Shown here: positions 34,063 to 39,040 of the stretch, piece by piece
How positions within the stretch are numbered: position 1 is the first letter of the stretch
Layout: each line of letters begins with the position of its first letter
Assembly (NCBI RefSeq): GCF_002929805.1
Contig: NZ_PJJM01000071.1
Span: forward strand, 1-39,040
Direction of reading: 5' to 3'
Length of the DNA: 39,040 nucleotides
From: Cryobacterium sp. Y50
Lineage (GTDB): Bacteria > Actinomycetota > Actinomycetes > Actinomycetales > Microbacteriaceae
The notes under the pieces: generated by a model
What the model was told of the DNA's origin: nothing
The model's database searches: none
What the model saw: only the letters and a program-made list of their open reading frames with translations
Translations under genes and position numbers: made by a program

Positions 34063-34938
34063 CTATGAGGTGGAGCGAGCCCCTGGCGCGATGCCGGAGT
34101 CGAGAAAGGCTGCGACGGCCCGCGGCACGGCGTCGGCCACGTCGAGGGCTGCAATCGGACCCCCGGCGGAGGCTAGGTTCGCGGCTTCCGCGTGCAGGAG
34201 CGCTGCGGTGGCGGCGAGCGGAGCGAGGGAGGCGGCATCCGCTTCGAGTTGGTCAAAATGGGTCGCCAGCAGCGCCCCGAGAATTCCGCCGAGCACGTCA
34301 CCGGACCCGGCCGTGGCGAGCCAGGCCGGCCCGGTCGACACGGTCAGACGGGCGCCCGCCGGAGAGGCAATGTGGGTGACGGCGCCCTTCAGCAGCACCG
34401 TCACGTCGAACAGTCGCGCGGCGCGAATGGCCCACTCCCCCGGATTGGCAGCGATCTGCGAGGCCGAGCCCGGCTTGGCCTCGTCCGCGAGCATCGCCGC
34501 CAGTTCGCCGGCGTGCGGGGTGATCACGGTCGGCCCGATCGCGCGCGACACCAGGTCGAGGGCGCCAGCATCGATCACGGTGGGCAAGCCCTCGGCGAGG
34601 GCTTGTTCGAGGGCGGTGGTGACGGCATCCGTTCTCGTTGACGCGTTAATGCCGGAGCCGAGCAGCCACGCCTGGACCCGACCGGGCACGGTCACGATCT
34701 CGGGGCGGCGCGCGAGCACGAGGTCTTGGGCGCGGCGCGGTCCGAGGTAGCGCACCATACCGAGGCCGGTGCGCACGGCCGCATCGACGCCGAGCACCGC
34801 GGCTCCCGGGTAGTCCTTGGAGCCGGTGCGCACGCCGAGAACGCCGCGCGAGTACTTATCGTCACCGGCCTGGGGCCGATAGATCCAGTCGCGGGCCTGT
34901 TCGGCCTCCCATTCGAGCCAGCCGCGCGGTTTCACCAT
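34063..34938 (-). CDS. nnrD: ADP/ATP-dependent (S)-NAD(P)H-hydrate dehydratase
   Basis: A 291-residue ribokinase-fold enzyme that repairs hydrated NAD(P)H. The C-terminal signature LATAGSGDVLGGILGAL holds the catalytic Asp. The N-terminal DDKYSRGVLGVRTGSKDYPGAAVLG and the VITPHAGELAAML segment are characteristic. The epimerase domain (nnrE), fused in E. coli, is absent. Start: ATG 34938, with -10 TATCGT on the minus strand ending exactly 6 nt upstream and no SD, so it is leaderless. The gene ends close to an unusual GC-rich gap. Confidence 0.93.
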   Translation of the reverse strand: MVKPRGWLEWEAEQARDWIYRPQAGDDKYSRGVLGVRTGSKDYPGAAVLGVDAAVRTGLGMVRYLGPRRAQDLVLARRPEIVTVPGRVQAWLLGSGINASTRTDAVTTALEQALAEGLPTVIDAGALDLVSRAIGPTVITPHAGELAAMLADEAKPGSASQIAANPGEWAIRAARLFDVTVLLKGAVTHIASPAGARLTVSTGPAWLATAGSGDVLGGILGALLATHFDQLEADAASLAPLAATAALLHAEAANLASAGGPIAALDVADAVPRAVAAFLDSGIAPGARSTS

Positions 34939-34944
34939 GCACCA

Positions 34945-34950
34945 ACGATA
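34945..34950 (-). promoter_or_regulatory. -10 box of leaderless nnrD transcript
   Basis: TATCGT on the minus strand lies 6 nt upstream of the ATG, the same spacing as at fur, amidase, SDR, MFS and xre. A TTGTGC further upstream may act as -35, with a short 15-nt spacer. Confidence 0.55.
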
Positions 34951-35063
34951 GGTCGTTTTGGTTTAGCACAATCACATCAGCGGATGCGGCGAGCAGTTGC
35001 CTTCCCAGCAGATCTGGTCGGTGGGGCGGCCGGGGACTCCATGGCCGGTCGATTCTTCGCCAG

Positions 35064-35123
35064 CGCGCCCGAAACGGGCACGCGCTACGGTAACCGGCGT
35101 AGCGCGTGCCCGTTTCGGGCGCG
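35064..35123. terminator. Perfect 26-bp inverted repeat
   Basis: Arms 35064-35089 and 35098-35123 are perfectly complementary over 26 bp around an 8-nt loop. The sequence lies 50 nt beyond the VOC stop and 125 nt before nnrD. There is no T-run, so it may be a U-less terminator. Perfect pairing over this length is unusual and could also mark a small palindromic element. Confidence 0.55.
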
Positions 35124-35172
35124 GTCATCCGCTCGTGTGGCCGCGCCACGGCTGATTCAGGTCACGGCCAGG

Positions 35173-35562
35173 TCAGTCTTGGACGGTTGAATTCGCGGAG
35201 TCCTCGCGCTCCCGACGCGGGTGGCTACCGCAAGAGACGGTATGCGACACCCAGAGGATATTGCCCTCGGTGTCCTTGAACCAAGCCGCACGATCTTCGT
35301 TGGTCGTCGCGATGCCGTTCTCGGTCTTCAATCCCGGAAAATAGAATTCCTCGGCGGTGACGCCCCGACCGCGCAGCACGACGACCTCGGCTTCGATATC
35401 GTCGGTGTCGAAACCGATCGCGATGTTCGCCGCGGTACCGGCATTTTCGGTTTCGTACATCATGATGGCGGCGCCTTTCGGGGTGCGGTAGAGCAGCCCC
35501 TCCACGCGTTCCTCATCGGATTCCATTCCGACCACGGCCGTGTCGGCGCCTTGGCGAGGCAC
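35173..35562 (-). pseudogene. VOC/glyoxalase-family gene missing its 5' part
   Basis: From about residue 20 the 129-residue frame matches the second half of a VOC domain: LLYRTPKGAAIMMYETENAG, then DDIEAEVVVLRGRGV, then FYFPGLKTENGIA and AAWFKDTEGNILWVSH. The first beta-alpha unit (the part with DLxRAxxFYxxxLG, about 35 residues) is missing. Upstream of residue 1 the DNA runs straight into the 41-bp dispersed repeat at 35569. The simplest reading is that the repeat, or a rearrangement at it, removed the start. The remaining fragment probably does not fold as a paired-module enzyme. Confidence 0.75.
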
Positions 35563-35568
35563 GAGTGG

Positions 35569-35652
35569 CTCGCCGATCGAGGCGCGAGCTTGCGAGCGAT
35601 CGAGATCCCTCCGTCACAGGTCGATCGCTCATACCTCGCGCCTCGACCAGCG
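35569..35652. repeat. Dispersed palindromic repeat, copy 1
   Basis: The left arm (35569-35609) begins CTCGCCGATCGAGGCGCG and ends GAGATCCC. The right arm (35619-35652, GGTCGATCGC to CGACCAGCG) is an imperfect reverse complement of it. Copies 2 (37428) and 3 (38840) share the left arm with at most one change. It directly abuts the truncated VOC gene. Confidence 0.85.
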
Positions 35653-35700
35653 CGGGCCTCGCGCCTCGGGCGGGCGCATCCGCTGATCAGGTGCACAAAA

Positions 35701-35706
35701 TATAAT
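35701..35706 (+). promoter_or_regulatory. Consensus -10 TATAAT upstream of the surface-protein leader
   Basis: A perfect TATAAT lies in an A/T-rich patch that stands out from the surroundings. Transcription from about 35713 would give a leader of roughly 150 nt that contains the duplicated structured segment. No clear -35 is visible. Confidence 0.45.
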
Positions 35707-35716
35707 AATCCATCAG

Positions 35717-35834
35717 AGTAGTGCCACAACAGAAATCCCAGTAGTGCAAAAGTGGGCAAGTGGGTGGCACCCGAAGTAGGGTCAAAAGTCGGCGTGTGCC
35801 GAAACCCTGTGACGACGATGCCCACTGGTGGTCG
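35717..35834 (+). promoter_or_regulatory. Duplicated leader element, copy A (possible structured RNA)
   Basis: About 118 nt, closely matching 38924-39040. By eye it folds as a three-way junction. P1 is AGTGGGC/GCCCACT (35751-35757 with 35820-35826). P2 is GGGT/ACCC (35762-35772). P3 is AGGGT/ACCCT (35778-35782 with 35804-35808), capped by CGGC/GCCG. Upstream, AGTAGTGC occurs twice 22-23 bp apart. It precedes the SD of the surface-protein gene. I cannot match it to a named riboswitch. Confidence 0.55.
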
Positions 35835-35865
35835 AGTCGGCATGGTCCCCTACTTGGAGGTCGCA

Positions 35866-37347
35866 GTGTCTGTAGCTTTTTCTTTTTCGCAAGGGGTATC
35901 GAAGCGGGTGGTGGCGGCATCCGTTGTCGGCCTGCTCGTCGCCAGCTCGGTCGCGCTGATCGCCGCTCCGGCGCAGGCCGCAACGACGGGATTCACCGCC
36001 GCAAACGGCATCGTCTACGGTGCAAGCGCTGACGACCTAACGATTACCGCCATTGACTACACCGGGTCGGAAAAGATCGTTGTGATTCCCGACACGGTCG
36101 AAGAAACAGGCACGACGTACACGGTCACCGCCATCAAGGACCATGCCTTTGACCGGATGGCCCTCACCGAGGTCACCATTGGCCAGAACGTGGTCACCAT
36201 TGGCGAGGGGGCCTTCGAGGAGAATTCCTTGACCGGGATCATCATTCCGGCGTTCGTGACGACCATCGACGCCTACGCGTTCAGCAACAGCGGTGAGTTT
36301 TCGTCAATCGACATTCCAGCGTCCGTGACATTCATCGGGTCAGAAGCTTTCACTGGGAATGGTCTGAGCACGATCACCCTGCATGAGGGGCTCATCGAAA
36401 TTGCCGCTTGGGCCTTCGACAGCAACCCGATGACGGCGATCACCATTCCAGCCTCGGTGGAGACTATCGGCGAGAACATCTTCTGGGATGGCCACGTCGT
36501 AGCGGTGACTTTCGCTGGCGCAGCGCCGACACTTTTTGGCACTGACAACGGCAATCCGTCGCTGGGCACCACTGAGGGCTTGAAGGTGCACTACCTGTCG
36601 AAGTTCGGCGTTGACGGAGGGTTTACGACGCCGACATGGATGGGCTACACCACTGTGATCGACCCGATCGTGTCGTTTGACGTCACCGGGCACGACGCGA
36701 TTGCTGAGCAGCGCTTGGTTGCTGGCCAGCTGGCCGTGGCTCCTACTGTTACGGACGCAGAATTCGATGGCTGGTTCACCACGGCAGACTTCACGACGGC
36801 GTTTGATTTTTCGGTCGCCCCGACCGACGATGTGACCGTGTTCGCGAAGTGGCCCCTGACTGATGTGGTTGCGCCTTCGTCGCCGACCCTGTCGCTTGAC
36901 CTTGGCCTGGCCGTTGGCGACGTCGTCGCCGGCGCTCCGGTAACCGTGTCGGGCGCCGGACTGGCCGTCGGCTCGGACTACACCGTCATTCTGCGCTCCA
37001 CCCCGGTACTGCTCGCTGGCGGAACGATCGACGCCTCCGGAGCGTTCACCGCTAGCGCGATTCTGCCGACCGGACTGGCGGCCGGACAGCACACCGTAAC
37101 CCTGACGGGCACAGCCGCTGACGGCTCGGTCATCTCTCGCGTCGCCTACCTCACGGTCAGCGCAACCGGGACGGTCACCTACCTCTCTTACACCGCAGCG
37201 AATGCCGCCACGACCGTCACCGCCGCTTCCGCCACCACGGCACTCGCGACAACCGGATTCACGGCCGCGCCCCTCGGCTTCGCCGTCCTACTGCTGCTCA
37301 TAGCCGGAGCCGCGCTCGTCGCCGCCCGACGTCGGAATGTTGCGTAA
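35866..37347 (+). CDS. Secreted leucine-rich-repeat surface protein with LATTG anchor
   Basis: Start GTG 35866 has GGAGG 6 nt upstream and yields 493 residues. The order is: signal peptide to about residue 38 (hydrophobic core, then APAQA); a BspA-type LRR_5 region (about 55-230) with repeats such as VTAIKDHAFDRMALTEVTIG and IPASVETIGENIFW; a Listeria-Bacteroides (InlB B) type unit (FDGWFTTADFTTAFDF to VFAKW, about 300-332); an Ig-like domain (about 340-450); and an anchor made of LATTG, a hydrophobic helix and RRR. LAxTG is the class E sortase signal. It should be wall-attached and may bind other cells or a surface (inference). Codon use is less G/C-biased than in neighbouring genes, suggesting accessory origin. 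Confidence 0.88.
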   Translation: MSVAFSFSQGVSKRVVAASVVGLLVASSVALIAAPAQAATTGFTAANGIVYGASADDLTITAIDYTGSEKIVVIPDTVEETGTTYTVTAIKDHAFDRMALTEVTIGQNVVTIGEGAFEENSLTGIIIPAFVTTIDAYAFSNSGEFSSIDIPASVTFIGSEAFTGNGLSTITLHEGLIEIAAWAFDSNPMTAITIPASVETIGENIFWDGHVVAVTFAGAAPTLFGTDNGNPSLGTTEGLKVHYLSKFGVDGGFTTPTWMGYTTVIDPIVSFDVTGHDAIAEQRLVAGQLAVAPTVTDAEFDGWFTTADFTTAFDFSVAPTDDVTVFAKWPLTDVVAPSSPTLSLDLGLAVGDVVAGAPVTVSGAGLAVGSDYTVILRSTPVLLAGGTIDASGAFTASAILPTGLAAGQHTVTLTGTAADGSVISRVAYLTVSATGTVTYLSYTAANAATTVTAASATTALATTGFTAAPLGFAVLLLLIAGAALVAARRRNVA

Positions 37348-37360
37348 GGCATCCACTTGA

Positions 37361-37400
37361 GACGGCCGTCACCACGCGAATCACGCGGGTGGCGGCCGTC
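37361..37400 (+). terminator. Terminator after the surface-protein gene
   Basis: GACGGCCGTCACC (37361-37373) pairs with GGTGGCGGCCGTC (37388-37400) with one G-U, extended inside by CGCG/CGCG. TTGTGCGT follows. It lies 13 nt after the stop. The rest of the 361-nt gap to the next gene holds repeat copy 2 and the xre promoter. Confidence 0.8.
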
Positions 37401-37427
37401 TTGTGCGTACTCGGCACGCTCGGGCCA

Positions 37428-37535
37428 CTCGCCGATCGAGGCGCGAGCTTGCGAGCGATCGAGATCCCAGAGTTGACAGGTCTCTGTAATGGTTATTGGC
37501 TGGTCGATCGCCCGTGCCTCGCGCCTTGACCAGCG
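37428..37535. repeat. Dispersed palindromic repeat, copy 2
   Basis: The left arm (37428-37468) is identical to copy 1 over 41 bp. The right arm (37502-37535) again runs GGTCGATCGC to GACCAGCG. The spacer between arms is longer and unrelated (33 nt against 9 nt in copy 1). It has the same orientation as copies 1 and 3. Confidence 0.85.
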
Positions 37536-37696
37536 GAGGGGCCTTGCGCCGCGACCAGCGGTAGGCGGCGGCATCGTCGGAGCTGCGGCATCCACTCTGA
37601 TCTTCTCGGAAAATGACAGACGTCGATGCCGAGATTGGGTGCGATTAGCTGTGCGATAACTTGCGTTAAAAGATCAGTGATTTCGCACTTCGAGGT

Positions 37697-37702
37697 TAGA
37701 CT
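37697..37702 (+). promoter_or_regulatory. -10 box of the leaderless xre antitoxin
   Basis: TAGACT ends 6 nt before the ATG at 37709, and no SD is present. A small TAAC/GTTA inverted repeat about 30 bp upstream may be an autoregulatory site, which is common for Xre antitoxins. Confidence 0.5.
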
Positions 37703-37708
37703 GACTGC

Positions 37709-38107
37709 ATGGCAACCCCGATTGTAACCGCCCAGAAGCCGGGCCTTCGCGCATACGAAGAAGCGGTTAGATCCACCCTGCCTGAGCTAGTCGTGAAGCT
37801 GCGCGACATCCTGGGCGTGCGCCTCGTTGCGTACATCGGCAATGTGAAATCGACGCGGCCTGTTACTGACTGGGCTTCCGGAGTTCGCGGACCCGGCGCC
37901 ACCGACGCTGACCGTCTTCGGCTGGCGTTTCAAATCGCGCTCCTCCTGCGAGAGCGCAATGAGGCAGTCACCGTGCAGTCCTGGTTCAAGGGGATGAATC
38001 CCACGCTGAATGATGTATCTCCGGCACGCATGCTCCGCGAGGGCGCCCCCGACGAAGTGGGCCAGGAAGTGATGGCTGCCGCCAAGGCATTCGCGTTCAT
38101 CGGATGA
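37709..38107 (+). CDS. Xre/MbcA-ParS-type antitoxin
   Basis: A 132-residue protein. The N-terminal half has a helix-turn-helix-like region (LRDILGVRLVAYIGNVKSTRPVTDWASG). The C-terminal half, NDVSPARMLREGAPDEVGQEVMAAAKAFAFIG, is the MbcA/ParS/Xre toxin-binding (DUF2384) module. Antitoxins of this group neutralise RES-domain NAD-degrading toxins by covering their active site. The stop overlaps the ATG of a RES gene by ATGA, the standard antitoxin-toxin order. The antitoxin frame is intact although the toxin is broken. It lies between repeat copies 2 and 3. Confidence 0.85.
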   Translation: MATPIVTAQKPGLRAYEEAVRSTLPELVVKLRDILGVRLVAYIGNVKSTRPVTDWASGVRGPGATDADRLRLAFQIALLLRERNEAVTVQSWFKGMNPTLNDVSPARMLREGAPDEVGQEVMAAAKAFAFIG

Positions 38108-38820
38108 CCCCGCCCGCCATAAAGATTCTGACCAACCCTAGTCGGGTGTGGCGTATCGGCTTCAAGCCAGACCCATAGGCGTGGACCGACTGGGCTCACG
38201 CTACCGATGAGGGGCGCTTCAACGGTCGGTGGGACGACCAATTGGCCGACTTTCGCACGCTCTACACCGGCGAGACCCTGCTGGCCTGCCTCCTGGAGGT
38301 ACTCGCCTAATTCCGCTCGGATCCGACTACCGTTAGTGAGCTCGACGAGATCGACGATCCGGATGCTCAGATTGCGTTGTATCCCGACGCGCCCGCCGGA
38401 ACGGTCGGACATGGGCTGCTTGAGGAGCGCATCGCTGGAAGTGCAGATCAGAGTGGCCACTATTGCTTCGTTACGCACTCGTCCAGCATCGCCGCTATCC
38501 GGGCAGAATTCTCGTTAACGAAATCCGCCCTGTCGCCTCTGGATCTCGACGCCGCCCCTCTCAAGAACAGCAGCGCCCGAGCCCTCACCCGATCAGTTGC
38601 CCGCTGGCTCTATGAGCTCCGCGACATCACCAATGACGACCTGGTCGACGGTGTCGAGTTCCGCTCCCGCTTCGGCGACGAGCTCCTCGAACGTGGCGCG
38701 AAAGTACTTCGCGCAGAGTGTGCTCACGCAGGCGCATTCGTAGGCGTAGCCGTGGGCCACTTCCTCCGTCGACAGCTCGCACTGTTCTTAGTGAAGGCCG
38801 GGGTGAACCCGCTGCCGTGA
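38104..38820 (+). pseudogene. RES-domain toxin gene with two in-frame stop codons
   Basis: Read from ATG 38104, the frame gives 239 codons interrupted by TAG at 38176-38178 and TAA at 38308-38310, ending at TGA 38818-38820. The translation keeps RES landmarks: VWRIGF near the start, EGRFNGRWDD, TLYTGET and ACLLEVLA, then GHYCFVTHSS. RES toxins such as MbcT degrade NAD+. The two stops lie in the N-terminal catalytic region and would leave fragments of 24, 43 and about 170 residues. No frameshift is needed to join the parts. Loss of a toxic gene by point mutation is the simplest reading; sequencing error is less likely because there are two stops. Confidence 0.85.
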
Positions 38821-38839
38821 ACTTATGGGGGGCGAAGCG

Positions 38840-38880
38840 CTCGCCGATCGAGACGCGAGCTTGCGAGCGATCGAGATCCC
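38840..38880. repeat. Dispersed palindromic repeat, copy 3 (left arm only)
   Basis: These 41 bp match the left arms of copies 1 and 2 with one change (GAGACGCG for GAGGCGCG). No right arm follows; the next bases are an A-run and a GCGCGCG stretch. It starts 20 nt after the RES pseudogene stop. Confidence 0.85.
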
Positions 38881-38923
38881 TCCGGGAGCAAAAAAGCGCG
38901 CGCCGCAACTGAAAACCCAACCC

Positions 38924-39040
38924 AGTAGTTCGCAACGAAATCCCAGTACCATCCACTGAGGGCAAATGGGTAGCACCCGAAGTAGGGTCAAGATTCGGCG
39001 TGTGCCGAAACCCTGTGACGACGACGCCCACCGGTGGTCG
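38924..39040 (+). promoter_or_regulatory. Duplicated leader element, copy B, cut by the window edge
   Basis: Nearly the same sequence as 35717-35834. P2 (GGGT/ACCC, 38968-38978) and P3 (AGGGT/ACCCT) are kept. P1 is re-formed with different bases: GGGC 38960-38963 with GCCC 39026-39029, and CCAC 38953-38956 with GTGG 39034-39037. In copy A the surface-protein SD and start follow within about 35 nt, so a related gene probably starts just beyond the window. Confidence 0.55.

Noticed and set aside
35460..35843. Minus-strand frames reading the duplicated leader as a shared peptide (TGFRHTP...DPTSGATHLP)
   Set aside because: The similarity simply follows from DNA duplication; outside the duplicated block the two frames differ, and no SD or start is shared.
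38207..38820. Treating the frame from 38377 as a separate intact gene
   Set aside because: It is in phase with the RES frame from 38104 and contains only the C-terminal part of that domain.
35569..38880. CRISPR array from the 41-bp repeats
   Set aside because: Only three copies 1.4-1.9 kb apart with genes between; no regular spacers and no cas genes.
35717..39040. The two leader copies as terminal repeats of a transposon
   Set aside because: They are direct, not inverted; no transposase lies between them, and no short target duplication can be seen because copy B runs off the window.

Overview
The window is high-GC, densely packed bacterial chromosome. It reads as an actinobacterium, most likely Microbacteriaceae (inference): mid-60s GC by eye, GTG starts, frequent CGGATGC/GCATCCG heptamers, several promoters whose -10 (TAnnnT) ends exactly 6 nt before the start codon (leaderless mRNAs), an actinobacterial-type ung, a FurA-like regulator beside a catalase, and an LAxTG-type cell-wall anchor. 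No rRNA, tRNA, CRISPR array, prophage or intact insertion sequence was seen.

Layout. 1-5.3 kb: the tail of an unknown gene, pspA, an arginase-family enzyme, a crotonase, a flavin disulfide-reductase-like protein and a small HExxH protein. 5.3-9.5 kb: an oxidative-stress block, fur then katA on the minus strand, diverging from an MMPL exporter across a perfect 9-5-9 palindrome. 9.5-14 kb: amidase, SDR, GNAT, ung and an S51 peptidase. 14-22.6 kb: a propionate catabolic regulon. gntR-prpD-prpB-prpC runs left and prpE-DUF485-actP runs right, with two TGTATACA operators 63 bp apart between them. Propionate would be imported by ActP, activated by PrpE, condensed with oxaloacetate by PrpC, dehydrated by PrpD and cleaved by PrpB to pyruvate and succinate. 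22.8-27.4 kb: SDR, membrane acyltransferase, then metY-metX for methionine synthesis. 27.5-30.7 kb: a three-gene signalling operon of histidine kinase, membrane partner and LuxR-type regulator. 30.8-35.1 kb: MFS exporter, thiamine-binding protein, GT87-like membrane protein and nnrD.

The right end (35.1-39.04 kb) is the accessory part. It holds a VOC gene lacking its 5' end, three copies of a 41-bp dispersed repeat, a leucine-rich-repeat surface protein with an LATTG anchor, and an Xre/RES toxin-antitoxin pair whose toxin carries two in-frame stops. A 117-118 bp segment upstream of the surface protein recurs at the extreme right edge, where it probably precedes a related gene outside the window. 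This duplicated, foldable leader is the best candidate for something undescribed.

All calls come from reading the sequence and translations by eye. No database search or folding program was run.
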